DNA from: Luscinia megarhynchos
Lineage: Eukaryota; Chordata; Aves; Passeriformes; Turdidae
Direction: 5' to 3'
Assembly (NCBI GenBank): GCA_034336665.1
Contig: JAPFBE010000013.1
Location: 16,905,056-16,969,055 of the forward strand
DNA: 64,000 nt
Part shown: positions 38,177-50,800 of the stretch, piece after piece
Position numbering within the stretch: position 1 is the stretch's first letter
How the letters are laid out: each line of letters starts with the position of its first letter
The notes under the pieces: model-generated
What the model saw: only the letters and a program-made list of their open reading frames with translations
What the model was told of the DNA's origin: nothing
Databases searched by the model: none
Translations under genes and position numbers: made by a program

Positions 38177-40445
38177 ACAGGGCAGATAAAGAATAAACTA
38201 ATGAAAGTCTGCAGTAAGAAGAAAATGGACAAAATTTAAATGAGGTGTATTCTGCAGGGACTGGGAAGGTGACCAGGTGACAAAGGGAAGCTCAGATAGG
38301 ACTAAATCATTACATTATGATGCTGAGATTTGTTGAATGCCCAGCATAGAAATAAATTGGTGATCTTAATCCATATCCTACAGGACAAGGCTCTCCTTCA
38401 TATCAAGTCATCATCTTTTAATAGACTTTCTCTACAACTGAGAAAAAAGCACCTCTGCAAAGTGTGCAGGGGACAGTATACTGAAGTACCTTCTTCCTGC
38501 TCCTGATTCAGTACTGCAATTGAGGTTTTCTATTTCCAGGGCTGTGTGATTAGTTCTTTCTAACACCACTGACAACCCTTAAAAGGGAAAAAAGAAAGCC
38601 CCCAAACCTCCTTTTCTTCCTTTTGAAACAGGCAGTGAATATGTTTCTTAAACTCTATAAAGGATGGACATTATGAGCCTCTGGGGTACTCTACAGTGAC
38701 AGAAAAAATAGTGAGGCCATCATAAAACACAAGAAAAGAGGCAGAATTATGGTGTCCTCTGTAGTTTGTGCACCTTCTGTTATTGCCCTTATCAACTTCT
38801 GCTCATTAAATCTTTAAAACCAGCTACAATATCTTATGTTATATTGAGCACATTCCCTGATAAGATCAGAATCACAAAATACTAGCACAAGGTGGGCAGA
38901 AGAAAGCAGGACCTAACCAGAAAGTGGGTGAGGTTGGAAGCTAAGCAGAAACAGAAACAGGGAATTGAATGTGAGTGAATGGGAGAGCTTGTGTGGGAAA
39001 TGGGCTTTGGCACAAAAAATTGAGCAAGTGTAAGCACTGTTCACATTTATTTTCTATCCCTACCACACTTATATCCTGATACCTGAGGGTCTTTTTTCTG
39101 CTCAACACCTGCTAGTAAGTAAAAATGACATTCAATTTTAAGCACCAGTGCATAGCTTTTTTCTTTTTGCTTTTTTTTTTAATGTAATGCTCTGTGATTT
39201 TGGATCTAAGGGAAGCTGTGGGTAGTAGAGCCATGCTTGATGGTAATGAGGGCATTTGAAAAAAAAGCCAAGGTGGAATACTTATCAAAATGGTTTAAGA
39301 CATGATTCTGTTCCTTACATACTTAACTCTGCCCCTTTTTGCAGGCAAAGAGAAATGTGTGCAGAGCCTGGTTCCTGGTTAGAGGGCTCTCAACTAGCAA
39401 ATCTGGGTTTGTTTCACCTAGGCAGAAATATTTCATTCATGGTCCCACACACCCTAGGTTTCCTCCTGTCCATGGTCAGGGATGTGTAATTCCTAAGACT
39501 GTTGCTCTTTCCCCCAAATCTCTCCTGGCAATAAAATTTTCGGTATAGGAACTTCAGTTATGAAATGGAGATGACTCCAGGACCTGAGTCAAGCATGGAA
39601 CATCATTGCCTCATCAGAGAACCAAGGCTTCACCTCTCCCCTGTGTCTCTGGAGGGAATAAACTCAACTGCATTGCTGTGGGACATTCCCACCAGGAACC
39701 TGCCATGGCCATTCTCAGCCCAAAAAATTGAGCAAGATGAGTGAGAAAACACCACAGGCTTCACACTATCAAAGTCACTCTGGGACATCCAGGACACTCC
39801 TTTGGGTTTAGCTGTTCTGGCAGGGTTACTTCCCTCTCATCTTGGTTGTCACTCATCTTCAGCTATGTTTTAGGCTGGGCTTTTACTAGAGGATGACCCC
39901 AAAAATTATCCAGACTGCTCAGGTGAAGTCTAAGCTTAAGCATATAAGGTAGTGATGAAATTTAAATGAATAATTCAGCTTCTAGATTGCTATTTTCCTT
40001 TTAAAATGAAAAGCATTTTTGAGATTTGCTGGTTTCAGAAGCTGAGAGAGAGGTTTCAGCATTTTGTTATAGGTCTTTGTGAGTTTCTTCTATGACTTTT
40101 AAAAGAGTTAATGACAGGGTGTTAATAAGGTATTTTAGGAAGCAGACATGCTGCCAGTAGTTTGTTTGTAGTTAGTGGTTTGTGGCTAATTCAGCTTTAC
40201 AACTTTCTTTCCAACCCTCATGAGGCTTAGTTCATCACATGGTAATTTACTTTTTAACAGCCTTTAATTGTCATTTAATATCTAAAACTCTATTTACACA
40301 CAACTGCTGAGCTGCTACTAACCACTACCTCTTTCTGATTAACACAGTTCAGTCTGTAAAATTGGTAATTAAGTGTTTAACAAGAAGGATGGAACAAAGA
40401 AATGCTCAAATCCAGAACAGCACCCCCTTCATTTTATTACCCCCT

Positions 40446-40461
40446 TTTTTTTTTTTTTTTT
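40446..40461 (+). repeat. Poly-T tract
   Basis: A run of about 16 T directly after a short C run. No retroposon body is recognised next to it. Confidence 0.85.
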
Positions 40462-42011
40462 GGTTCTGCTTTTATGTCATTTTGCCTCTAGACTTTTGTT
40501 CCCTTCTGTGGTTACTTTAGTGCCTTACTGCTACAGCTTGTGTAGACAGAATATCTGGAACTCCAGTTTTCACAATTTCCTTCCATAAAATACACTACTG
40601 CTCCCTTCCTGAAAACAAAATCCTAAGAGGGGAATAAATGTTAATTATGAAATCCCAAGGGCAATTCTGTCATTGCTGATTCTAGTAGATCCAGTGTTGA
40701 CTTTACAATCTGATTATACAAACTCTGGGAAGAGGTTTGGTGACCTCTTTCTTCCTGAGCATTTTTGCAAAAAAACTTTAGAGAAAATCCACTGGTTCTT
40801 CAACTCTCAATACACACATGTGCTCTGATCAAAAACCATTGCTTATTATTCGCGACTTTTGGAGACCTGAGTTTAAAGTCAATGCTTGAAAATGTCTCTC
40901 TTACATTTCATCTTTCCAAGGATTTGTATCTTTCTGATACTTTGCTCTGTATTCTGTGTTTCTCAATACATTAGTTTGGCAAAGAGAAGCAAGGGATAAT
41001 AAGCAATATTTTTGCCAAAGTTTCTTGTGTAGTGTGTAAAATATGGCTCTTTCAGAAACTTGTATCCCAGCCTTTTATACAGGCAAAATTGATCAGATTA
41101 GGGTGTCAAAGTTAATGGCAGAGAATTTGGATGATCTGAGGGGTTTTCACTCTACATTCCTACACTCCTAACTGTTCAACAACAGTTCTGCCTCATTTTT
41201 ATCTGAAGAAGGAAAAATAAGTATTTTGTAATTATTAAGACCAACCTTAGGAAGAGCCTGATTTGGACATAATTCATCAATGTGCTACTAAATTATTATA
41301 TTTATGTATATCATTTGTCAATACTATCTGCACAGTATTTTAAAAAAATTCAGTAGTCAGGAGATGTAGAGATTAGACTCTGCCTTGATAAGAGATATAC
41401 ACTTTCCATCCTGTAGCTGGAGAAAGAATGTTTTTCTGAAGTCAGAGCCAAGACAGAATCTTGGATCAAGCAAAACTTCCATGGGCAGTGAAGGTTTGGT
41501 AATTTAATCTGATATTTTGTCTGGCTTCCAGGAGGTAGATCTGGAATGGTTTGCCAGTATTCTTGGCACAAAACAAAGAAAAATTAATGTTTAGATTCTA
41601 TTCCATTTGCTTTGTCAAGAGAAGATGGCTGAGGAAACATGACAATCTTAAAAAGAAACAAAATTATTAGCAAAATCATGGAAGAGATAGGCATGAGTGA
41701 TAAGTGAAGAGAAAACCACTTTCCAGAGATAACCTAATATTTTAAAAAACAGCTGAAGTCAATTTATTTTGCTCTTTCCCCAGTGATCTAATATACAGAT
41801 GTCAGCCAAAACTGGGACAAGAAACAGCAGGAACAGTTGCAGAGAGCCTATGCTGTAGTGAAAATAAACAGATTTTAATACACAGATTGATGTGTTAAGA
41901 GATAGAGTCATGTTTATTCGAAGGAAATCAGGAGAGTTGCAGAAATAAACCAAGGTTCCCTCTAAAGGCACTGGATGGTTTCATTTCCCTGGGATTTGTG
42001 TACTCTACAGG

Positions 42012-42056
42012 TCAAATCTATGCTTCTAGAGCTACATTCAGATCAAATCTATGCTT
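42012..42056 (+). repeat. Short direct repeat, 31-bp spacing
   Basis: TCAAATCTATGCTT occurs at 42012-42025 and 42043-42056. The intervening 17 bp are unique. Confidence 0.75.
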
Positions 42057-42479
42057 TTGCAGGAACTCACTGTAAAATCCAACATGAAGTACTGTACATG
42101 AAGTACAACAGTGTTAAGGTTGAAAGTCAAATGCTCAAAGGGCTGTAAGGACAGCCTTAGCTGGATTCCTTTCTATGTATATGCTCATTTTGAAAAGGAA
42201 CTCCCATAAAACTTTAAAATGGCACTGAAAAAATTTCCTCCTCTTCTTGGAACTGCCTGAATTGTTGCTGCTGAAAATTTATTCTGAGTAACTCCAGCTG
42301 ACGTATGTGCTTAACATGACAATGTTGAGTGTCAATCTGCAGGATTACTTTTCAGCAAAGTTATAGGCAATTAGGGAAATCAAAGCTATTATTAAAATAA
42401 AAGGGAGTGCTGAGAAATCTCAGCTACAATCCCAGCTACTAGTGCTACACATGATGCAGTCCATTTCTTTAATGTGTAC

Positions 42480-42526
42480 TTCTCAGTGCTGTTGCAAGGA
42501 TTAAGAGCACTTTATGTGAACTAAAG
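42480..42526 (+). mobile_element. Possible MIR-type SINE fragment
   Basis: TCTCAGTGCTGTTGCAAGGA, TTAAGAGCAC and TTTATGTGAA resemble in order the 3' half of MIR-like SINEs (CTCACAGGGTTGTTGTGAGGATTAA-type core followed by an ATGTAAAG-type word). The match is short and degenerate, so chance is a real alternative. Confidence 0.3.
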
Positions 42527-44727
42527 TTTAACCACCTGTCACCAGGTCGTGCTTTCTTCACTCCCTGCTTCCAGCAAAAACTGACTTAAATTTTTAAGGA
42601 AAAAAATCACGTTGGAAGAAAACTCAGATGCAATTATTTTCATAGCTGCTCTTGTTTTCTGTTTCTGAGAAAAAGTATTTGACTTCTGTTAAATTATACA
42701 TTGCATAAAAATATGCTCAATATATCTAGAGGCTGCTGACACAGGAACAGGTACAAAACAAAGATAAAAGAGAGAGAACAGAGGTGGCAGCCCTGCTTCA
42801 TCATTCTAAATCCCTGTTCCTCCTTCCACCTCACTAATTTGCTTTGACTGTCATTTGAATGGTGGGAGTCGTGCTCAGCTTCTACCTCTGCTAATTCCTG
42901 GTTTCCTTGAGCCAAAACACCTCTGCTTAGCAAAAAAACTTAACTCTTAACAAAAAATCTGATACTACTTCAGTTGTCCCTGCTGTTAAACAAATGTTTC
43001 ATAGACAAGCAGGAGAGCAGGAAAATTTATTATTTTACTTTATATTCACATGGCATTTCTATTCTTGCTACATAAGTGCATTTTATTTATCCCCCTGTTT
43101 TTGCTCTTCCATGAGACTTTCTAGATGGAAGGCCAGCCTTAGTTGTTGTTTGCCCTGTACATTATTTGTAGTGCTTTTTCCATGTCATACTTTTTCATGG
43201 CCTTTTCTAAGTAAGTTTAAAAACATTTTAAAACTGTGAAGGGAACAAAGAAGCTGTTCTGGTGTTGTATTTTATACTTTGAGGACCCATATTCCACCCT
43301 GTCATGTTTTTTCCCTTTTCTTTCTACTCTTCTGTTTATAATTTCTTCCTGCTACTCCTGTCTGCTCCTCTTCACACCTCAGCACTCAGTCTGCCCTAAA
43401 AGCTGCACCAAAATCAACCACAAACCCCTACAGAAGGACCAAGGGCTCCCCCAGCAAATCTCTTCTAAAATAAAGGCTCCAGAGACTGTGTCCATTCCCA
43501 CCCATGAAACTCTAGGTGCTCAGATTCATGACTTTTAACATCTTGAGCACAGCTAATGGTGACACCAGACAGGTGTCACTACAAAGAAATTAGTAAGTCT
43601 GCTTGCTAATGATGCACAAGAAGAATCAAGAGCTCAGCTTGCTCTTTCCTGCCTTTTTCCTCTTCTTTGGAGCACTCCTCCAACAGTAAAAATTTATTTT
43701 AATTATACACGTGGAAAGAGCTGCCAGTTTTACCTAATGCTTCATTTCAGGATTTTCTGACTTCTGCACAATTTAGCTATAATTTCAATATAACTGCAGA
43801 GTGTGCTAGTGAAGGAGAAAATGTTGCATTAAAATTACAGGTTAGATAGCTGAGGACTAGAGTGCAATTCAGAGGGTGGCCTTAGTATCCATTATCTGAT
43901 TATTTCCTTGCCAGCACACATACACACAAGAACAATTGGTAGTTTAATGAAATAATCATATCCATGCAATCTATTTAAAATACAATAACTTAATAATACC
44001 AGCTACATAAAATTTTACACTGTAAGTGCATTACTTCTGGAAGATTCTGCAGAAGATATTAAATTGTAATCAAGTAATTATCTAATGAGGTGTTACACAA
44101 TACATTTTTGCCAGCAGTAAAGTGAGAAACAGAATTAAAGCAGATAAAATAAACTTTCTCCAAAAAGTTTTAATTCTGCATTATCAGAATAATGGCAATG
44201 TCTAATCAATCTTTTAGATTCAAACATTTTATGCTAGACTTCTGATGTATTTGTCCCACAATTTGTACATGTCACTTCACCAGAACATTTCTGAAAATTA
44301 TAAGAACATTATGTGAGCTGTAAAATAAATCTGAAAATACCATTATTGCATTAGGGTATGTGTGTGTAAACTGAGGCACAAAGAAGTTGCCCAAAATCTT
44401 CAATTTCTGAGGAGCATCTATTGCTTTAATAAGAAATACATGGCAAAAATCAGTATTTTGACTTTACATCCACACTTCACATATGTGCATCATCACGTCC
44501 CTACACAATACTGTGCATTTGTTCCTTTGACTGAATTTTTTAAAACACACATATGAGTAGCTAAAAGTGCATGAACATAATTTCACAGTGTGCAGGTGAC
44601 TGTGTTGTCAGGACTGGAGTCTCAGTGAGAGCACTGGATTTGAACCATGGACTGTAAACTGCATCCATACCTGTCCTGGTGCCCTGCTCCCTCCTGCACA
44701 GCTCTGAGCAGCATCCACTCATGCATG
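42527..44727. other. Unique non-coding DNA, no gene seen
   Basis: AT-rich DNA upstream of the second LTR. The part 43680-44340 is particularly TAAT-rich and is listed as a candidate element. The 100-codon frame at 43236-43538 resembles nothing known to me. Confidence 0.55.
43680..44340. promoter_or_regulatory. Candidate conserved non-coding element
   Basis: About 650 bp with many AATTA/TAAT cores (for example AATCAAGTAATTATCTAATG) and CCATGCAATC- and TAAAATAAA-type words lack simple repeats. This would fit a cluster of homeodomain sites. It is called from texture only. Confidence 0.25.
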
Positions 44728-44993
44728 TGCTGGCCCTGGCTGGGCAGGGTTAATTTTCCTCCCAGTGCTGTGCAGGGCTGTGTTTTGTGTTTGTGCTGCA
44801 CACAGGGCTGATAACACAGAGATGTTTTGTTACTGCTGAGCTGGGCTTGCACAGAGCCAAGGCCTTTTCTGCTTTGTGCTGCCACTCTGCTGGGAGGGCT
44901 GGGCCTGAATGGGGATTTGGGAGGGGGCACAGCCAGCACAGGTGACCCCAGGTGACCTCAGGGATGCTCCAGACCGTGTGACATCCTGCTGTG

Positions 44994-45000
44994 TATAAAT
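44994..45000 (+). promoter_or_regulatory. TATA box of the second LTR
   Basis: TATAAAT lies about 180 bp upstream of the poly(A) signal, in the usual core-promoter position for this LTR type. Present-day activity is unknown. Confidence 0.6.
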
Positions 45001-45174
45001 GTGGGGTGCAGAAGGAGGAGGGGGGAATGTTTGCAGTGATGGTGCTTGTCTTCCCAAGTGACCATTGCTGTCCTGGAGATGGCTGAGCACCTGCCTGCCA
45101 TGGGAAGCAGGGAATTATTATGATTATGGTTATTATTTCCTTGTTTTGATTTGTTTGTGTGTGGCTTTTGCAGT

Positions 45175-45180
45175 ATTAAA
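45175..45180 (+). terminator. Poly(A) signal of the second LTR
   Basis: ATTAAA is followed within about 30 bp by a T-rich stretch, as expected for LTR polyadenylation in the R/U5 region. Confidence 0.55.
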
Positions 45181-47546
45181 CTACCTTTAATTTAACCCAC
45201 AAGTTTCTAGTTTTTACTATTCCACTTCTCACCTCAATCCCACTGGTGGGGACAGAGGGAAGGGCTGTGTGGGGCTTGGTTGCTGCCTGGGGTTACATAA
45301 GTAAATTGTACTGGTACTATTCATAAGTCCTTGATGAGACTCTGACTGCTTTACTTTGCTTTATTCTAGCAAAGTTGCCATTCTGAAATAGTTAACTCAA
45401 AATATTTTCTGAGTTTTTTTACATCAGTCACACAGAGCAGACAGCTTAGCTTGGTGGAACCTGGCTCAAGGTGCTGACATCTACTTGCTGGCCCAAACTA
45501 TTAATTAACTTCCTCAGAGTGCCTGGAGATCAGTTTTTAATTCATGTCTTCCTGCAAACACTGCACTCAGTAACCTGTGTCCACAAACAGTTGTGTACAG
45601 CCATACAAAATGTCTTGGTATTTCATGTTTAATGTGAGCATGAAAAAAAAATGGAATAAAGCTGTAAAATCAGGATAATCTGGAGCAGTGAAACTGGTTA
45701 CATTTTGTTAGTGGTCTGGAGTGATCTAATTTCTGTTGAGAAATCTAACCCTTGAGAAACACTTCTCATCAGATCTTTAAGAGAGAGACCAGTAGAGAAT
45801 AAATCCCCAGCCCATACAGAATATTTCACCCATGAAGGGTGAGTATTATGTTTCTCTCATGAGTATAAAAGCTCCATAAGTCATGGCTGCAAAGGCATGA
45901 ATGAATTATGAAGGTCTTTTGCTTTAGTAAAAGAAGCAGGATCAGCATTTGTACACAGGACATTCTATTTATTCTACCTATTTCTTGATCTTTTCATTTA
46001 AAATTGTTTAAAACTGTCAGTTCTACCAGTAAAGAAATGATCATAGAGAAAAATAGATCAAATTCATTAGAAACACACAAAATGGGTTTCTACAGGTTAT
46101 CATAAATAATGTTGATTTCTGCAAATGGTTCTCAATCCCATATTTCAGAGAATGGCAGGCATTCACAAGATTATCCTGTTTCATTCACTGCTGCTCGTTT
46201 GCACCAAATGAGCTGGGACCTCAGAAAATAAATAATTGTGAGACTGTGCCATCAGGATTGGAAATTGCAGAAAAACAGAGCTTTTGTCTTCAAAAAGTTT
46301 ATTTAATCTTCAGTTCTTACAGTGAATCAGATAAAAAGAGCAAATAAGAATGACTTTCTGAGAATAAAATATTATGGACTGTGTCAACTGAAAGAAAAAT
46401 ACTGCAGAGGTACATTTAGGGTTGGGTCCTCAATGCTTTCCATGGTAGTGCAAAGTCTCCTGTGGCCTCATGGCAGCTGTAGCTCAAAGTTCCTCACACC
46501 CTTCCAGCTCTCTTTTGAGTCCCTTTACAGTCCACAAGGATTAGGCACATCCCAACACACCTTGATTTTCCCTGTGCCCTCACTGATCTGTCTGGAGTGA
46601 TGGGATTCTGTTGACCTACTTATTCCCATTAGTTTCACTGAAAATCTTGAAGTTCATCTTTTCCCACAGAAAACTTTCTAGCAGGCATATTTTTCATCTC
46701 CAAAGTTTGTACCAGAGTCTGCCCAAATGTAAGAGGGAAGATACATCAATGTTATGAGGCAAGACAAGGAAAGGAGGGCAGGGGAAGTGAAGACCATGCC
46801 ATTATAAGGCTAATAAAGAAGTCCCTGAAAAGTTTTAAAAATAGAAAAATGGTTTTGCTGCATCTATGCTTCAGTGTTTCATTCAGACATTACCAAATAA
46901 ATTTCAAAGAGATCCTAGAGGGAACACTTTTGCCTCCAACATTTTTTAAAATTTTCAGACTAACTCTGGTTGATGTATAATTTTAAAGTTGTTGAGTTAT
47001 AATATTATGTTGAAATGCATAACTCTCCAGATGGCATAAACTTAGGCCAACTCAATGCTTTTAATGGCTTTATCCTTTTACAGATGTTTCCAGCCACCCA
47101 TCCTAGTGAAAAAATAAAAGTAGGTGTTTAACAGGAGGAGGAAGTGTCACCACAGTCCCTGTAGGAAATGGCAGTCACTGTCCACATCCAGTTAAACACA
47201 TGCCATGTGAGAAGAGAGTATTGTATCCATCTATAGATTATAGTCTCTGAAGTGAGATGACAATAAAAAATCTTTTGCAGAGAATTTCCATGGTTAACAA
47301 TCTAAAAATGTTGTGCTGCCAAGATGACACCAGAACACAGACATCAATTACCTTACTATTTGATTTTCTTCATCCTCAGGATCTTCCCTTCCCATCCAAC
47401 TTGAAACTTTGCTCAAGTCTAATCCAAAACTGGCATCAGGCTGGCTTATTAGCTTTCAATAAGTGTGAATCCTTCTTTATATCAGACAAGCCTAAATTGG
47501 AACCTCACTCAAGGAACTGTAATAGACAGCATGACACTGTGTCTTC

Positions 47547-47561
47547 TTTTTTTTTTTTTTT
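47547..47561 (+). repeat. Poly-T tract
   Basis: About 15 consecutive T, followed by CCC. No adjacent retroposon body is seen. Confidence 0.85.
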
Positions 47562-47742
47562 CCCTTTTCAATCAACCAAACAACTGGTAATTCTTTAGTC
47601 TGGTATCTATCTATTCACATTAGATCAATGTGAATACACACAGCTGCAAAATTCTCTATTATATAATGAAATAATAGTATTGTTGTAAGAGTATGAAATA
47701 GTATATAATGGAAAGAACCCCACTTAAACCCCAAATCATGTC

Positions 47743-47830
47743 TCCCCCCACAAAAAACCCCAACAAACAAACAACCAACCAAGAAAAAACAACAAAAAAA
47801 AATCCCACAACCCACCCCACCCCCAAAACA
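47743..47830 (+). repeat. A/C-rich low-complexity stretch
   Basis: Almost ninety bases contain nearly only A and C on the plus strand, with irregular CAAACAAACAACCAACC-like words and C runs. It lacks a fixed repeat period. The frames on the other strand that read through it are rich in Phe, Val and Gly for this reason. Confidence 0.85.
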
Positions 47831-50800
47831 GCTCCAGGGAGAAGTCCAATATAATTACAAGTGAAAGCAACAAGCACTTGTGTAAACATAAGCTTTTCAG
47901 AGGCCTGTCGATTTTGGGATCAATTAAGTTGTTTGAGGAGAAAAGTCTATTTGAAGAGCCCCATTTGATGCCTGTACCTCTTGTGCAGAATTTACTCCTT
48001 TACCCCACCCTACAGAGACAGATGGCTGAGTACAATGATCACATTCCAAGTTGGGTGGCTTTTTCTCCTCCCTCTTTCTCAGAAGCCATTCCAGATCATA
48101 GTGTTTGCCATTAAAAGGAAGCTGTCTTATTTTCATAATTCGGGTTCTTGTCCTCCTAGAACTTCAAGGAAGCAAAAAAGAACCAGTTCCATGAGTGTCA
48201 TCAGTAACTGCAATTTACCTTCTGAACCAAATCTTCCAGCCTGTCAACCAGTTTTAAAGCACACCAAAATACTAGTTCATGAAAAAAAAAATAAACACAG
48301 GCAATCCAGATTTCAGATGGAGAATGAGGTGCATACAGTTAGCAGCATAAGAATGAACTATATTTTTTAAACTCAATCACATGCAACCAAAGCCCAGGAA
48401 AACATGTCTGGTCCACTCACAACTCATTTAGCACAAATCCTGTGACACAGAAAAATATCACTGACAGATTACAGGCAAATAATATGGTTAAATGTGGTTT
48501 CAGAACAAGGGAAGTCTTCAGGTAGCCAGAGGAATGATTAGAGACATGCAGGTGAGGCACCAGTCAGAAACTGAAACCAGATAATTAAAAAGTAATCCAG
48601 GAACAAAAGGTACATAGTTCAGATTATTAAAAAATTAAATATTTATATATGCCCAAAGGCTAATCTAGAGGAGTGGTTGTTGACAGAGAAGGGCAAATAT
48701 TACCTCAGAAACTCTAGGCTGGGAGTCCATTGCTATGAAAAATCCCTATGCCATTCCTACCACGTGCCATTTATGGCAGAAAGGATTGCTCTAAACAAGG
48801 CTAAGTCTGTCCTGAGTCCTTCGGTGTGTGCTGAAGCCCAAAGAAACTCAGATCTAACTAGTGCTATGTTCCTAACAATGCCTGTGGGCTCTGGGAAGCT
48901 GTGAATCACTGAAGCAGAGCAGATTTGGCTGATGCCTCTCCTTTTTTTCAAGGGAAGCCTCCATTCAAAGAATGAGAAGAAGGTGAATCTGGCAGTACGG
49001 TGACACTTGGGTGTGCCTCCTGTGGCCAGCAGGCTTCAGCCATCAATGATAATAGGTAAATTCACTCCTTGTCACATGGCATTTTCAGATAGCTGAAGTC
49101 TGTTTCAAGGATACAAGCCATGTAGAGAAATATTTTAAAGGTAAGAAAGGCAGAAGCTCTGAGGTATTTTTGACCCACTGTGATAAAGTAATCTTCACTC
49201 TGTTTCACACTTTGTTTGCCTTATACACCACAGCATTTATGGATAAAAAGACATCTAAGTACATTTTCTCTGCTCATTTTATCTTTTGATCATCTGCTTA
49301 GTTGCTCCTAAATTCTGAAATGGGCTGTAGGGACACAGCCCTGTTGCTATACCATAGCACCACTGAGAGCTGCAAAACCACATCCTAGCAAAATATTTAG
49401 AGGCTCTGCTTGTGCTGCTTTCCCTGCAGGGCTGTGGCTTGCAAGCTCTTCCTGCAGAGGAAGGGAGCTTAACACCTTTCAGGATCCTGACACATACAGC
49501 TACAACAGGAATTCTAAATGTTTGCAAACCTTACTCTTGGGCTCACTGCAAGAAGCACCTACAGTGTGTAACAAATCTGTTGCAGACTCAGAAATCCCTG
49601 GTGATTTTAAAATCTTTTCCAAGGTTTCTCCACGCTTCTCCTCCCTGCTGGCTCAGGTTGAAAAGCCAGATGCCTGGCAGGAATGACCACAGAGGCAGGG
49701 AGAGCTCCTGCTCTCTGATCCAGTCTGCTGCAGTTGACTGATGAGGGTCTTGGATTTGGTCGCTGTTTTTCGAGACTTTCCACTGTGATCTTTCCAAGAT
49801 GCTACCAGACTGAAAAATTTGATACTGAGCACAGATGTGCATGTTGTATTTTAGCAGAAAATTAATTAATTAATATGGTTTATGTAAATTTAGAAGCTGT
49901 TTAGAAGGCTTCAATCTCAGCAAAGTATTCAATATTTGCCTAATATCTTGTCAGACAGTAATTATATTCCCAGATAGGAATTTATACTCAACTGTAGCAA
50001 AATGGTTCTTACCATTAATTCTGCCAGAAACAGGGAAAGATTAACTGTGCTATGCCTGAAATGGATTATTTAGCATTGCACAGGCTATTAGTATGAAAAT
50101 TCTTGCATCCTCTGAAAAATGCATGGAGTAAAAAGGATTATAATTCCATTAAGTATAACAAGATGAAACTAGTTTAAGAAAGTGAAAAAGATTGAAGGAA
50201 ATAAGGGCCTTTAACTAATGAGTAATAAAAAATTAAAAGCATATACAGATTTTTTATTTTTAAACTAAGCATTTTTAAAAAGTCATCTTGACCATTATTC
50301 TGATGCTGTAGAATACTTTTGATCTGGTTTATAACTATTCTAGTGACATTCTTCAACACCTGTAATGGCCTTTATTATAACTTGTACCAAATAGGCTTCA
50401 TATTCAATGTCAGGAAAAACCCAGAGGTATATTTGGTTATACAGGTTCAAAATCTCTGAATATTTTGTTTCCAGGCCTCTGCTATTGCAAATGTTCTGGA
50501 GACAAATTTCACTGTAGTTCTAAAATTGATTCATCATTCCTAAGGTATTCTTTATCGTGGAAGCATGAAAATCCTGGCTGCTGTGCACTTCTCACTCAGT
50601 TAATTTGAACTTCTCTTAATCAAAAGTAGAAGTGAGAAAACAGGCACCAAAATCCCAAATTGTTTATCTAGTCTTCTACAGATATAAACCAAATAAATCA
50701 AATCATTTAAAGGCCTTTAGGAAGATACTCTGCCCAATTCAAAACACTGATTTCTTTTCCTTTCTTTTGCTTTTAAAACCCCATAAAAATGATTATGCTT

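Larger units (their letters stand above)
38177..42479. other. Unique non-coding DNA, no gene seen
   Basis: AT-rich DNA with a GC-richer patch near 39340-39760 and a poly-T run at 40446-40461. A 14-bp word, TCAAATCTATGCTT, is repeated 31 bp apart near 42012 and 42043. I see no gene. Confidence 0.55.
44728..45297 (+). mobile_element. Solo or truncated LTR of a second avian endogenous retrovirus
   Basis: Sequence order matches an avian LTR type I recognise. It begins with GGCTGGGCAGGGTTAATTTT near the left end. GTGCTGCACACAGGGCTGAT and AAGGCCTTTTCTGCTTTGTG follow. The downstream part has a TATA box (TATAAAT, 44994-45000), GTCTTCCCAAGTGACCATTG, an ATTAAA poly(A) signal (45175-45180) and a right end reading GCCTGGGGTTACA. 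The ends are approximate: the expected terminal bases have decayed and I see no target-site duplication. There is no adjacent gag, pol or env. It looks older than the LTR at 2695. Confidence 0.85.

Noticed and set aside
44590..44727. Possible leftward extension of the second LTR (TGTCCTGG at about 44671)
   Set aside because: The order of family motifs fits a start near 44728 better, and the sequence before it does not resemble the LTR.
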